Positions 7,588 to 16,004 are shown, counted from the stretch's first letter. The stretch: DNA of 53,244 bases from Zoogloea sp041904905 (GCF_041904905.1 NZ_JAYRMI010000025.1:1-53244), one strand, 5' to 3'. Notes: a model not told the origin generated them from the sequence alone. Made by a program: numbers and translations.

Positions 7588-8916
7588 TCAATCCCGCGGG
7601 CGCAGGCGTTCGAGGGATTCGTCCAGCCCGGCGGCGCTGCGCAGCAGGGGCGGTTCGCTGTCCTCCAGCCGCGCGGCCGGGTTGCCCGGGGCGGCGGTCG
7701 GTGTGGCGACGGCCTCGGGCTCGCGCACGATGCGCGGGGTGATGACCACCACCGTCTCGGTGCTGGTGCCGGCGTCCTCCCAGTGGGAAAACGCCGCGCC
7801 CACCACCGGAATCTCGCCCAGCACCGGAATGCCCGAGCGCTTGTAGTTGGCGCTGTTGCGGATCAGCCCGCCGATGAAGATCGACTGCCCGTCCTCGGCG
7901 ATGAGGGTGGTGTTCACCTGGGTGCTGTTCTTGGACGGGATGCTGTTGTTCACGCTGGCGGTGCTCACCTCGGGGTGGATCTTCATCAGGATGCGGCCGC
8001 GCTCGTCGATGGACGGCGTGACCCGCAGGATCACGCCGGATTCGAGGAACTGGATCGATTCGGTGGTGACCTGGTTGATGGTGGTCGTGACCTTGTAGCC
8101 GGTCTGGTCGCCGATGGAGGTGATCGCCTGCTGGTTTTCCAGCGCCAGCAGCTTGGGTGTGGCCAGGGTGTGCACCCGGCCCTTGCTGGCCAGGGCGCTC
8201 AGGTAGATGTTGAGGTTGTCGCTCACCACGCTGAAGAACAGCCCGCTGCCGGTGCGGTCGGCCAGGCCCCTGGTGCCCACGCTGTAGCTGCGGTTGCTGC
8301 CGCCGATCACCTTCGACCAATCCACTCCGAAGGCCTCGCTGCGGTCCAGCCGCACTTCGAGGATCTTGGCCTCGATGAGGATCTGCCGGGGCTGCACGTC
8401 CACCTGCTCCAGCAGCGCTTCGATGCGCTCGACGAAGGCCGGCTGGTCTTCGACCACGATCAGGCTGCGTTCGAGCAGCGGGGTGATCTTGCCGTAGCGG
8501 GAGATGTGCTTGGTGAGGATGTCGGCGACGATCTTGGGGTTGGAGTATTGAACCTTGAAGGTGCGCAGCCGGGTGTTGCCGGAGAGCCCGTCCAGCCCGG
8601 CGTCCTTGCGCTCGACCACCAGAAAGGTGTCGCCGCGGCGCTCGACCACGTAGCCGGCGGCCTCGGCCACGGTGCGCACGGCGTCTTCGGCGCTCACGTT
8701 GTAGAGGTTGACCGACACGTTGCCGGTGACGCCCTTGCCCACCAGCACGTTGATCTTCTCGTTGCGGGCGAGCATTTCGAACACGTCGGCTACCGGCACG
8801 TCGCGCAGGTTGACGGTGATGCGGCGGAGGGCGGGGTCGGCGGCGAGGGCGGCCGGCTGACCGGTGGCGGCGAGGGCGCAGGCCACGAGGGCGGCGGCGA
8901 GGCGGTGGCGGATCAC
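7588..8916 (-). CDS. Secretin of an MSHA/T2SS/T4P-like system (MshL/PilQ/GspD family)
   Basis: 442 residues with a GTG start at 8916 that overlaps the stop of the upstream gene (GTGA). It has a signal peptide (to about residue 25), a short secretin/TonB N-terminal domain (RRITVNLRDVPVADVFEML), an N-domain (LRTFKVQYSNPKIVADIL), then the secretin core: LIEAKILEVRLD, LSALASKGRVHTLATPKLL, the VTPSI segment and the terminal GGLIRNS, PVLGEIPVVGAAFSH, VVVITPRIV signature. At 442 residues it is shorter than GspD or PilQ and near the size of compact MshL-type secretins. It would form the outer-membrane exit channel for the pilus built by the upstream genes. It is the last gene of the operon. Confidence 0.92.
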   Translation of the reverse strand: MIRHRLAAALVACALAATGQPAALAADPALRRITVNLRDVPVADVFEMLARNEKINVLVGKGVTGNVSVNLYNVSAEDAVRTVAEAAGYVVERRGDTFLVVERKDAGLDGLSGNTRLRTFKVQYSNPKIVADILTKHISRYGKITPLLERSLIVVEDQPAFVERIEALLEQVDVQPRQILIEAKILEVRLDRSEAFGVDWSKVIGGSNRSYSVGTRGLADRTGSGLFFSVVSDNLNIYLSALASKGRVHTLATPKLLALENQQAITSIGDQTGYKVTTTINQVTTESIQFLESGVILRVTPSIDERGRILMKIHPEVSTASVNNSIPSKNSTQVNTTLIAEDGQSIFIGGLIRNSANYKRSGIPVLGEIPVVGAAFSHWEDAGTSTETVVVITPRIVREPEAVATPTAAPGNPAARLEDSEPPLLRSAAGLDESLERLRPRD

Positions 8917-9287
8917 GGTCTGGACTCCCGGGGCGGGCGGCGCATGTCGAGGACGACGCGACGCCCGTCCTTCTCAAAGACGGCCTGGTATTCGGTGACC
9001 GACAGCAGGCGGTGGCCGTCGAGTCTTTCGCCGATGGCGACCATCTGGCCGTCCACGTTGGCAAGGGAACGGGGCCCCGACAGCAGCACGCCGCGCAGGC
9101 GGGGCTGCCATTCGACCGGGGCCGCGGCGTCGCCGGCGACGGGCGCGAGGGCGCCGCCGCCGGGGCGGCGGAAGGGGTCGTGGCGCAGCCGGGGGCCGTC
9201 GTCGGCGGGGTCGGCGGCGCCTGCCGGCAGGGCGAGCAGGAGCGTCAGCAGGAGCGTCAGCAGGGTGGGCAGGGGCGCGCGTTTCAT
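8913..9287 (-). CDS. MshK/PilP/GspC-HR-like periplasmic protein
   Basis: A 124-residue protein with a signal peptide (LLTLLLTLLLALPAGA), a LRHDPFRRP segment and a small beta domain (LRGVLLSGPRSLANVDGQMVAIG, LLSVTEYQAVFEKDG, RRVVLDM). This is the layout of MshK and of the PilP/GspC homology regions that link the inner-membrane platform to the secretin. It overlaps both neighbours by ATGA/GTGA junctions, between the PilO-like gene and the secretin, exactly where mshK or pilP would lie. The assignment rests on this layout and position more than on strong motifs. Confidence 0.7.
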   Translation of the reverse strand: MKRAPLPTLLTLLLTLLLALPAGAADPADDGPRLRHDPFRRPGGGALAPVAGDAAAPVEWQPRLRGVLLSGPRSLANVDGQMVAIGERLDGHRLLSVTEYQAVFEKDGRRVVLDMRRPPRESRP

Positions 9288-9832
9288 GGCTGGCGGGCGC
9301 CCGGGTGGCGATACACGGCGAGGCGCAGGTGCAGGCTTACGTTGCCGCTGCCGGCCTGACGGGTGAAGCGCAGCTCCTGCAGGCCGGCGTTGGGCAGGCG
9401 CGTTTCGATGGCGGCGAGCCAGCCCACCAGCTGCGGGTAGCTGCCGGCGGCTTCCAGCTCATAGCGGGTTTCGAGGAGGCCGTCGGCTTCGTTCTGCTGG
9501 CCGGGGAACACCGGCAGCAGGTCGACCCCCCGGGCGCGGGCCAGGCTGTCGAGCAGGGCGGGCAGGCGCGAGGGGGTGGCGTCGGCGGGGTCGAGGGCGG
9601 CCTCGAGGCGGGCGGCCTCGTCGGCCAGCGCGTCTGCCCGGGCGGTCTGCTCGGGCAGGCTGCCGATGGCCGCGCGGATGCCCTCGGCCTGGGCGAGCTG
9701 GGCCTGCCGGGCCTGCCACGCGGGGCGCAGGAACTGCCCCCAGCCCACCAGCAGGATCGCGGCCACCGTGGCTACCGCGGCGAGCCGCAGCACCCGGATG
9801 TCGAGCTTCAGGAGGCGCTGGGCGCGCTTCAC
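9284..9832 (-). CDS. PilO/MshJ/GspM-like inner-membrane alignment protein
   Basis: 182 residues starting at GTG 9832, which overlaps the stop of the PilN-like gene by GTGA. The open frame extends further upstream, but only as antisense/out-of-frame sequence. It has one membrane segment (about residues 13-34, LRLAAVATVAAILLVGWGQ), a coiled-coil-like Ala/Gln-rich region and a C-terminal ferredoxin-like part (ETRYELEAAGSYPQLVGWLAAIE), the typical PilO arrangement with the -Y-E-L-x-G-x-Y- strand. It is expected to pair with the PilN-like protein in the periplasm and connect PilM/ATPase to the secretin. Confidence 0.8.
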   Translation of the reverse strand: MKRAQRLLKLDIRVLRLAAVATVAAILLVGWGQFLRPAWQARQAQLAQAEGIRAAIGSLPEQTARADALADEAARLEAALDPADATPSRLPALLDSLARARGVDLLPVFPGQQNEADGLLETRYELEAAGSYPQLVGWLAAIETRLPNAGLQELRFTRQAGSGNVSLHLRLAVYRHPGARQP

Positions 9833-10425
9833 GAGCGGCCCCCGGGTTGGGGCGCCAGCGGGCAGTTGAGGGAGAACTCCATCAGTTCGAAGCGGTTGTA
9901 CTGCTTGACGTTGCCGGGCACCAGCCGGGGTTTGACGCAGGGCCCGGCGCTGCCCAGGGTTTCGGCGAACTCGCCGATGGTGGCCGGGTCCGGTGCCTTG
10001 CCGCGGATCGCCAGGCTGGCCTCGGCCGGGGCTACCGGGGCGCCGGGCTGGGGCAGGGCCGGCAGGCGGGCGTAGATCAGCTCGTCGAACCACACCGCGT
10101 CGCCCAGGGCCCGGTCGATGGGCAGGAGCACGCCGCCCACCACGTCGGGGCCGCGCATGGCGGCGATGCGGCGGGATAGCTCGCGGGCTTCGTCCGCCCG
10201 GGCGTTGAGGGCGGCGAGGCGCGCCTGGGTGCGCTCGCTGTCGCGGCGCTGGGCGTGTTGGGCCTGCAGCGCGGCGGCGGCCTGACGGCTGGCCAGTTCG
10301 AGCCCGACGCGCACCGCGGCCACCGCGGCGACGGCGCAGCCCACCGCCACCAGCGCGCCGCGCAGGGTGCGGCGGGCACGCTGTTCGGCGCGCCAGGAGG
10401 CGGGGATCAGGTCGATGTCGGCCAT
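9829..10425 (-). CDS. PilN-like inner-membrane protein
   Basis: 198 residues. It begins MADIDLIPASWRAEQR, close to the INLLP-type cytoplasmic peptide by which PilN docks on PilM. One membrane segment follows (about 24-44), then a coiled coil (RDSERTQARLAALNARADEARELSRRI region) and a periplasmic domain with two Cys in the last third. The stop overlaps the PilO-like start and the ATG is 1 bp from the PilM-like stop, so translation is coupled. Together with its neighbours it forms the PilM/N/O alignment complex. Confidence 0.8.
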   Translation of the reverse strand: MADIDLIPASWRAEQRARRTLRGALVAVGCAVAAVAAVRVGLELASRQAAAALQAQHAQRRDSERTQARLAALNARADEARELSRRIAAMRGPDVVGGVLLPIDRALGDAVWFDELIYARLPALPQPGAPVAPAEASLAIRGKAPDPATIGEFAETLGSAGPCVKPRLVPGNVKQYNRFELMEFSLNCPLAPQPGGRS

Positions 10426-10426
10426 G

Positions 10427-11533
10427 TCAGGCGGTCTGGCGCAGGGCGAGACCGGCGGCGACGGTCATCCCGGCGGGGGGCTCGACGATGGGCACGCCTT
10501 CGTTGCCGGGGATCTTCCACAGGTCGAGCACCTGCACGGGCATCGCCAGCAGGCGGCCGATGAAGGCCGCCGCGCCGTCGAGGCGGGCGATGCTGCCGCA
10601 GATGTAGATGCCGTCCACCGAGCCGCCGTGGGTCTGGGAGGCGAAGTAGATGAGCACCCGCGCCACCTCGTGGGCGAGTTGCTGGAAGTCGGACTGGAGC
10701 AGCTCGACGATGGTGCTGCCGATCTCGTCGCCGCGGCCGGGCAGGCCGTGCTTGCGCAGCAGGGCCAGGGCGCGGTCGGCGGGCAGGTCGAGGTTGCGGG
10801 CGAGGGTGTCGGCCAGGCGGGTTTCGCCGAAGGCCAGGCTGCGGTCGAACATCAGCCGGCGGCCCCACAGCAGGGTGAGGTAGCTGTGGCGGGCGCCAAA
10901 GTTGATGACGAGCTGGTTGGCCCGCGGGTCGCCGGTGACCAGCGCCCGGGCGACCCGGGCCAGGGCGGCGGGGCCGATGTCCACGGCGAGGGGTTCGAGC
11001 CCGGCGGACTGGAGCAGGTCGAGGTGCGCGATGACGCGCTCCCGCGGGGCCACCGCCACCACCGCCGAGCGCAGGTTGCTCTCGGGCGGGCGGCGGATCG
11101 GCAGGACGTCCACCACCGCGTCGTCGAGGCCGTCCTTGAAGCGCTCCTTCAGGGTGCGCAGCAGGGTGGCGGTGTCGTCCTGGCCATTGGGGGTGGTGTA
11201 GTCCACGGAGATGACCTGCAGCTCGCCGGGGGGCAGCACGCTGACCACCCGCCGGCCGCGAAAGCCGTGGCGCTTGAAGCCGTCGCGGACGAAGCCGCGG
11301 AAGGCGGCCCGGTCGTTCAGCAGCGCGTCGCGGGGCCCGGGGTAGGGTAGCCCGGCCACCGCCTGCCAGCGCAGTTCGCCGCCGGTGCGGGTGATCTGGG
11401 CCAGGTTGAGGCGCTCGCTGGCGAGGTCGAAGCCGATGGGCGTGTTCCGCCGGATGGCGGGCCACGGGGCTCTCAGGCCGGCGAGGCGGCCTTTCAGGGT
11501 TGTCCAGAGCGCGTTGTACTCCATGGCAGGCAT
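10427..11533 (-). CDS. PilM-like actin-fold protein (MshI/GspL cytoplasmic-like)
   Basis: 368 residues from ATG 11533 (ATG 11524 is an alternative; neither has a close Shine-Dalgarno sequence). Actin-like ATPase-fold features include IGFDLASERLNLAQI at the N-terminus, LEPLAVDIGPAALARV in the middle, LVINFGARHSYLTLLWG as the second phosphate-loop strand, and a C-terminal GIYICGSIARLDG segment. This is the PilM/MshI pattern of a cytoplasmic ring that recruits PilN and the extension ATPase. The frame stays open upstream to 12733, but that part overlaps the LamG gene out of frame and is not real. Confidence 0.82.
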   Translation of the reverse strand: MPAMEYNALWTTLKGRLAGLRAPWPAIRRNTPIGFDLASERLNLAQITRTGGELRWQAVAGLPYPGPRDALLNDRAAFRGFVRDGFKRHGFRGRRVVSVLPPGELQVISVDYTTPNGQDDTATLLRTLKERFKDGLDDAVVDVLPIRRPPESNLRSAVVAVAPRERVIAHLDLLQSAGLEPLAVDIGPAALARVARALVTGDPRANQLVINFGARHSYLTLLWGRRLMFDRSLAFGETRLADTLARNLDLPADRALALLRKHGLPGRGDEIGSTIVELLQSDFQQLAHEVARVLIYFASQTHGGSVDGIYICGSIARLDGAAAFIGRLLAMPVQVLDLWKIPGNEGVPIVEPPAGMTVAAGLALRQTA

Positions 11534-11568
11534 ATCGGCGCGGGCCGCCGTTTCCTTGAGCGCGGGCG

Positions 11569-13725
11569 CTACTGGGTGGTGATGACGAGCCGCGGTTCCT
11601 GGCGCACGCTCTCGCGGCTGGAGATCGTGGCGCCGTCGACGCCGATGTCCATCAGCACGGTCAGCCCGTGGTTGGGGCGCACGCCGTCCACCCATTCCTG
11701 CACGGTGGCGGTGATGTCCATCTCCCAGTAGCGCTGGGGGGTGGCGCCCAGGGGCAGGGAGAGGATGCCGGCGCTGTTGCTCGCGAAGCTGCCGCCGGCG
11801 TTGCTCCAGGGGAGGTCGGGGCTGTTCTGGCGCTTGTTCCAGCTCACGCCGGCGGTCGAGATGGCGCCGTTCTGGGTGCCCTCGACCCAGCTCTCGGTGA
11901 GCGGGTAGAGCCGGGCCTTGAAGAACAGGAGGATCGATGCGTTCTCGATGTGGAAAGACAGGATGGCGCGCTTGACGACGGTGCCGGTGGGCAGGTTGGA
12001 CAGATCGAAGCGCAGGAGGGGCCGGTTGTCGGGCAGGTAGGAAAGCTGGAGCGGGGTGGCGGCGCCGTAGTTGGCGTTGAGGGGCACGCTGCTGGAGACG
12101 TAGGCGTCGGCCACCGGCAGGCGCACGCTGCCGCCCATGGTGCCGAAGACGCCGTTGGCGTCGAGGGTGGAGGCGACGATCTGCACGTCGTCGAGGCGGC
12201 CCAGGAAGTTCTCGTTGTAGGGCGTGGTGCCGATGAGCAGGTTGCGGGTGTTGGCGACGGGGGTGTTGCCGAAGGTGGCGGTGAAGGTGCCGACGAGGTT
12301 GCCGTCCACGTAGAGCTTGATCTGGCGCAGCATGTCCTTGTAGGTGGCGGCCAGGTGGTAGTAGGTGCCGGCCTTGAGGTTGAGGCCGGTGGTGCTGTAG
12401 GTGCGCCAGGCGTTGTTGGCGAAGTATTCGAAGTACAGCTCGCCGTCGCGGGTGCCCATGGCGTAGTTGGCCTCGTTGGCGGCGGTGCCTTTGTAGAGCA
12501 CCGGGCGCTTGCCGTTGCGGTCGCTCATGTTGACCCAGGCGGCGAGGCTGAAATCGCCGCTCATCGAGAGGTCGGCGGCGTAGGGTACGGTGACCTTGCC
12601 GGGTGAGGAGAAGCCGATGGCGCCGCCGGATACGCCGCCGCTGCCGTTCCAGCTGCCGCCGGTAAGGCTGCCGGTGTGGCTGCCGACGGCGTCGCCGGCG
12701 GAGGCGCCGCCGGTTTCGTCGAACTTCCACCACGCCACGCGGCCGCTGATCCCGTCCTGGGGCGGGTTGAGGGCGCCGCAGGGGGCGACGTACTTGACGA
12801 TGAGCTTGGGGACGCGGGCGCTGTCGGTGCTTTCGGCGGAGCCGTAGGCCTCGGTGAAGCTGGTGGTGGGCACCAGCAGGATGCCGTAGTTGGGGTAGCG
12901 GCCGTCCACCCAGCCCTGGACGAGGCCGGTGAGGTTCCAGGCGATGGTGTAGCCCGAGAGGTAGTAGTGGACGTGCGGGGTGTCGAGGGCGCTCACCGAT
13001 TCGACGGTGGGGGCGGCGGCCTGCCAGATCCGGATGCCGTCGCGGGTCTGCCAGGTGGCGCCGTCGGCGCCGGAACTGCCGGGCTTGGTGCCGGGCTCCC
13101 AGGGTTCGAGCACCCGGTGGGCGTTCACGGTGCGCCCCGAGAGGGAGAAGCTGCCGGCGTTCTCGCGGTAGAGCGAGAGTTGGGCGTCGACGATGCGGCT
13201 GCCCTTGGGGAGCAGGGAGAGGTCGAACTGCAGCAGCGGGTAGCTGGCGCCCTGCTGGAGCTGGAGGGTGGCCGCGCCGCCGTAGTTCTTGGTGGGGCTG
13301 ACGGCGTCCAGGTAGGTGTCGCCGCCGTTGCTGTCGGCCCGGACGGTGTAGGTGAGGGTGTTGCCGGTGGTCTTGGGCACCTGCCGGCTCACGCTGACCC
13401 GGGCGCCGGGCAGGCCGGCGAGGGTGGCGGTTGCGGTGAGGGTGACGGGGCTGCCCGAGGTGGGGCTGACGCTGACCTTGTAGCTGTCGCTGCCGATGGC
13501 GGTGGCGGGCAGGTCGGTGTAGCCGCTGCAGGCGGTGAGCTGGTTGAGCTTCCAGGCGGCGTGGGCGATGCCGGCTTCGGCGAGGCGGCGGGCGCGCTCG
13601 GCGTCGCGGGGGCTGAGGCGGGCGCCGGTGCCGATGTCCTGCACCAGCCCGAAGGCGATGGCGCCGATGACGATCAGCAGCAGGCTGACCGGCAGCAGCA
13701 GGAAGCCGCCCGCGGTGCGCTTCAT
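11569..13725 (-). CDS. PilX/MshP-like minor prepilin fused to DNRLRE-LamG-DNRLRE ectodomains
   Basis: 718 residues. The N-terminus (GGFLLLPVSLLLIVIGAIAFG, residues 6-26) followed by SPRDAERARRLAEAGIAHAAWKLNQ is the PilX_N/MshP-type helix, without the Glu5 of major pilins. A DNRLRE domain follows at about 124-312 (YTVRADSNGGDTYLDAVSP, LLQFDLSLLPKGSRIVDAQLSLY, LTGLVQGWVDGRYPNYGILL). Next is a LamG/concanavalin-like domain at about 327-520 (VAWWKFDETGG, FSLAAWVNM, LYVDGNLVGTF, FLGRLDDVQI), and a second DNRLRE at about 533-716. In MSHA loci a large LamG protein (MshQ) is separate from the small MshP; here both are one polypeptide. It is a likely tip adhesin of the appendage. It overlaps the upstream prepilin gene by ATGA. 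Confidence 0.88.
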   Translation of the reverse strand: MKRTAGGFLLLPVSLLLIVIGAIAFGLVQDIGTGARLSPRDAERARRLAEAGIAHAAWKLNQLTACSGYTDLPATAIGSDSYKVSVSPTSGSPVTLTATATLAGLPGARVSVSRQVPKTTGNTLTYTVRADSNGGDTYLDAVSPTKNYGGAATLQLQQGASYPLLQFDLSLLPKGSRIVDAQLSLYRENAGSFSLSGRTVNAHRVLEPWEPGTKPGSSGADGATWQTRDGIRIWQAAAPTVESVSALDTPHVHYYLSGYTIAWNLTGLVQGWVDGRYPNYGILLVPTTSFTEAYGSAESTDSARVPKLIVKYVAPCGALNPPQDGISGRVAWWKFDETGGASAGDAVGSHTGSLTGGSWNGSGGVSGGAIGFSSPGKVTVPYAADLSMSGDFSLAAWVNMSDRNGKRPVLYKGTAANEANYAMGTRDGELYFEYFANNAWRTYSTTGLNLKAGTYYHLAATYKDMLRQIKLYVDGNLVGTFTATFGNTPVANTRNLLIGTTPYNENFLGRLDDVQIVASTLDANGVFGTMGGSVRLPVADAYVSSSVPLNANYGAATPLQLSYLPDNRPLLRFDLSNLPTGTVVKRAILSFHIENASILLFFKARLYPLTESWVEGTQNGAISTAGVSWNKRQNSPDLPWSNAGGSFASNSAGILSLPLGATPQRYWEMDITATVQEWVDGVRPNHGLTVLMDIGVDGATISSRESVRQEPRLVITTQ

Positions 13726-14450
13726 CGCGCCCCCACCCGCAGCCGGCGCGACCAGCTGCCGGTTTCGCCGCCGGGGCCGGTGAGGGTGAGCTGGACGGTC
13801 ACCTCCCGCAGGCGCCGGTTGCCGGTGGCGACGCGGGTGACGCTGAAGGCGGTGACGTTGTCGGCGATGGGGCGCACGGTGTAGTCGTTGCCGTTGAACG
13901 GGGCGATGTTGGGCAGGCGCTCCAGGAGCTGGCTGCCGACCCGGTAGAACACCACGGCGTCGATCCAGTCGGCGCCCTTCTTGGGGGCCACCGGGGCGCT
14001 GCCGAGGGTGCCGTTCTCGTCGTTGTCGGTGAAGGCGATGCCGTTGTCCGCGAGGCCGTCGCCGTCGTCGTCGATGCCGATGATGCCGGCGCCGCCGTCG
14101 TTGGTCTCGTCGGCCGGCAGGTCGTCGTCCACGATGCCGTTCTTGTCGTTGTCGGCGTCGGCGTAGCCGTCGCCGTTGCGGTCGAGGCCGGGAGGCAGGG
14201 CGACGGCGAGCACGTCCCGGGCGCCGGCGGTGACTTCGAGCGGCACCATCAGCCGGGTGCTGCCTTCGACCATCGCGGCGATGCGCTCCAGCGCCAGACG
14301 GGCGTCGCGCTGGAGCAGGGCCCGTTCGGAGAGCACGCTGTCGCTGCGGCGCAGGCCGGTGAGCACCGCGGTGAGGCTGCCCAGCACCAGGGCGGCGATG
14401 AGCGCGGCCACCAGCAGCTCGACCAGGGCGATGCCGCGCTGGGCGTTCAT
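13722..14450 (-). CDS. Minor prepilin, GspJ/PilW/MshO-like, with Ca2+-loop repeats
   Basis: 242 residues. The prepilin leader MNAQRG is followed by IALVELLVAALIAALVLGS, so cleavage after Gly6 puts Glu at mature position 5. The C-terminal half has the GspJ/PilW-like WIDAVVFYRVGSQLLER strand. Between them (residues 90-150) lie three Asp/Asn-rich loops (DRNGDGYADADNDKNGIVDDD at 90-110 read as two overlapping loops, DDDGDGLADNG at 127-137, DNDENGTLG at 142-150). They resemble EF-hand/dockerin/thrombospondin-3 Ca2+-binding repeats. GspJ and related pseudopilins are known to bind calcium, but a loop array of this density is unusual. Start ATG 14450 overlaps the preceding stop. Confidence 0.85.
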   Translation of the reverse strand: MNAQRGIALVELLVAALIAALVLGSLTAVLTGLRRSDSVLSERALLQRDARLALERIAAMVEGSTRLMVPLEVTAGARDVLAVALPPGLDRNGDGYADADNDKNGIVDDDLPADETNDGGAGIIGIDDDGDGLADNGIAFTDNDENGTLGSAPVAPKKGADWIDAVVFYRVGSQLLERLPNIAPFNGNDYTVRPIADNVTAFSVTRVATGNRRLREVTVQLTLTGPGGETGSWSRRLRVGAR

Positions 14451-14860
14451 CGGGTCACCAGGGTGGTCATGTCGATGGGTGGGTCGGCGATGGCGGCGCG
14501 CACCCAGATCAGGTCGACGTCGGTGCCGGTGAAGGGGTTGTTGTCGCCGTCGGCGTTGTCGCCGTCGTAGCGGCTGAGGTAGACCAGCACCTGGGGTGTG
14601 CTGCCGGTGGGGTCGGAGAGCAGGCTGGGGGCGGTGGCGCTGCCGGCGAGGGTGGCGGCGGCGTCCAGGTCGTCGAAGCGGGCGCCGGCGGCTTCGGCCA
14701 GCTTGTTGGCGACGGCCTGCCACAGGTCGTCGTCCCGGTCGGCGGTGGGGGCGCCGCGCTGGGCGTTGGAGAGGGCCTCGATGGCGGGGACGATGGCGAT
14801 GGCGAGCAGCAGCACCGCCACCAGGGCCTCGACGTAGCCGAATCCGCGCTGCCGTTGCAT
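14447..14860 (-). CDS. Minor prepilin, GspI/PilV/MshD-like
   Basis: 137 residues starting at ATG 14860. The leader MQRQRG precedes FGYVEALVAVLLLAIAIVPA, with Glu at mature position 5 and the AxxALSNAQRG continuation typical of PilV/GspI. The mature domain is small and contains an Asp/Asn-rich stretch (YDGDNADGDNNPFTGTD) that could bind a divalent cation, like the loops of the next gene. Translation is coupled to the downstream GspJ-like gene by ATGA. The open frame continues to 15262, but the upstream part is out of frame with the GspH-like gene and is rejected. Confidence 0.82.
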   Translation of the reverse strand: MQRQRGFGYVEALVAVLLLAIAIVPAIEALSNAQRGAPTADRDDDLWQAVANKLAEAAGARFDDLDAAATLAGSATAPSLLSDPTGSTPQVLVYLSRYDGDNADGDNNPFTGTDVDLIWVRAAIADPPIDMTTLVTR

Positions 14861-14864
14861 GGCG

Positions 14865-15437
14865 CTATTGCAGGGTGACGCGGCCGGTCTCCGCGGCCAC
14901 CAGCACGTCGCGGGTGTGGCTGCCGGCCTGGATGCGCACCCGCGCGCTGCCGCTGGCGAGGCGCTGCAGGGCGTTGCCCTGGGTGGTCGCCGGGGCGCCG
15001 TCGGCCAGGAAGCTGAGGGCGCTGGCGGTGGCCGAAGGCAGCACCACCAGGCTGCTGTCGAGGCGGGCGTCGGGGTAGCGGCTGCCGCTGCCCAGGGTGT
15101 CGGCGTAGAGCTGGCGGGAGAGCGGGTGGCGCACGGTGTAGAGCGGGGTGGGGGGCGCGCTGCCGGTGTCGAGGGTGTAAACCTTGTAGCCGTCGCCGGT
15201 GCTGCCGGCGGTGAAGGCGACGCCGCAGGGGGTCTGGGTGCGCAGGGCCTCGTCGCGGGCAAAGCGCAGCGCCGCGGCCACCTGCTCGGCGGCCTTGGCG
15301 ACCTGGGCCGGGCGGCCGGCAGCGGAGAGCTGCGGGGTGATCGAGGCGGCGAGCATGGCGAGGATGCCGACGGCGACGAGCAGTTCGATGAGGGTCACCC
15401 CGCCGCAGCGGGCGGGGCGCTTGCCGGGCGCTGCCAC
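14865..15437 (-). CDS. Minor prepilin, GspH/FimT/MshC-like
   Basis: 190 residues with a GTG start (15437). The class III leader ends RCGG, followed by VTLIELLVAVGILAMLAASITP, so Glu is at mature position 5. The GspH/FimT signature follows: VAAALRFARDEALRTQTPCGVAFT, then a beta-rich globular part. It lies 10 bp after the major-pilin stop and 4 bp before the GspI-like start. Family call is secure at the level of GspH/FimT; the exact MSHA equivalent would be MshC. Confidence 0.83.
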   Translation of the reverse strand: MAAPGKRPARCGGVTLIELLVAVGILAMLAASITPQLSAAGRPAQVAKAAEQVAAALRFARDEALRTQTPCGVAFTAGSTGDGYKVYTLDTGSAPPTPLYTVRHPLSRQLYADTLGSGSRYPDARLDSSLVVLPSATASALSFLADGAPATTQGNALQRLASGSARVRIQAGSHTRDVLVAAETGRVTLQ

Positions 15438-15447
15438 GGCGGCGGGT

Positions 15448-15960
15448 TCAGCGGGATTGGTAGGCGGCGATGTTGACGATGAGCTGGCCGGTCTTGTTGT
15501 CGAACTTCCAGCCGCCGGGGTCGCCGGAGGTGGCGGTCATGCCCAGGCTGCCGGCGGTGACGACTTCGACGGTGGCGACGTTCTTGATCGGATCGGTGGG
15601 GACGGTGCTCTTCTTGAGATAGGGCCCGTACTTGTAGGTGGCGTCCTTGGTGTTGCTGGCGGCGCCGGTGGCGCTGGTGTATTTGACCAACTGGGCAACG
15701 AAGGCGGCTTCGGTGTCGACGGCCCCGAACGAGCCGCCGGCGGCCACCGCGCTGGGGTAGCTGCCGTGCTGCTGGTAATACAGCTCGATGGCGGTGCGCA
15801 GGTTGCTCAGGGTGGCGTCCAGCGCGGCGGCCTTGCTGTCGTCGGTGGAGGCCGAGAACTGCGGAATGGCGATGGCGGCCAGCACGCCGAGGATGACCAC
15901 GACGATCAGCAGTTCGACAAGGGTGAAGCCGTCTTGCAGGCGGGGGCGGCGAATCTTCAT
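15448..15960 (-). CDS. Major pilin/pseudopilin, GspG/MshA-like
   Basis: 170 residues from ATG 15960, chosen because a GGAG lies 8 nt upstream. A TTG at 15984 is in frame but lies in the hairpin region. The leader MKIRRPRLQDG is followed by FTLVELLIVVVILGVLAAIA (Glu at mature position 5), then LDATLSNLRTAIELYYQQHGSYP, the GPYLKKSTVPTDPI loop and GWKFDNKTGQLIVN near the C-terminus. These are GspG-type features also shared by MSHA-type pilins. Being first of the prepilins and preceded by its own leader hairpin, it is the likely main subunit of the fibre. Confidence 0.88.
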   Translation of the reverse strand: MKIRRPRLQDGFTLVELLIVVVILGVLAAIAIPQFSASTDDSKAAALDATLSNLRTAIELYYQQHGSYPSAVAAGGSFGAVDTEAAFVAQLVKYTSATGAASNTKDATYKYGPYLKKSTVPTDPIKNVATVEVVTAGSLGMTATSGDPGGWKFDNKTGQLIVNIAAYQSR

Positions 15961-15985
15961 TGCGGACTCCGGTTCGTGTTGCAAG

Positions 15986-16004
15986 GGGCGGAAGGTTTCC
16001 GCCC
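15986..16004 (-). repeat. Hairpin in the leader of the major pilin gene
   Basis: Perfect 8-bp arms (GGGCGGAA / TTCCGCCC) with a 3-nt loop lie 26 nt upstream of the pilin ATG. No T-tract follows, so it is not a classical terminator. A 5' stabilising or processing hairpin would help raise pilin mRNA over the platform genes; this is inference. Confidence 0.5.
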
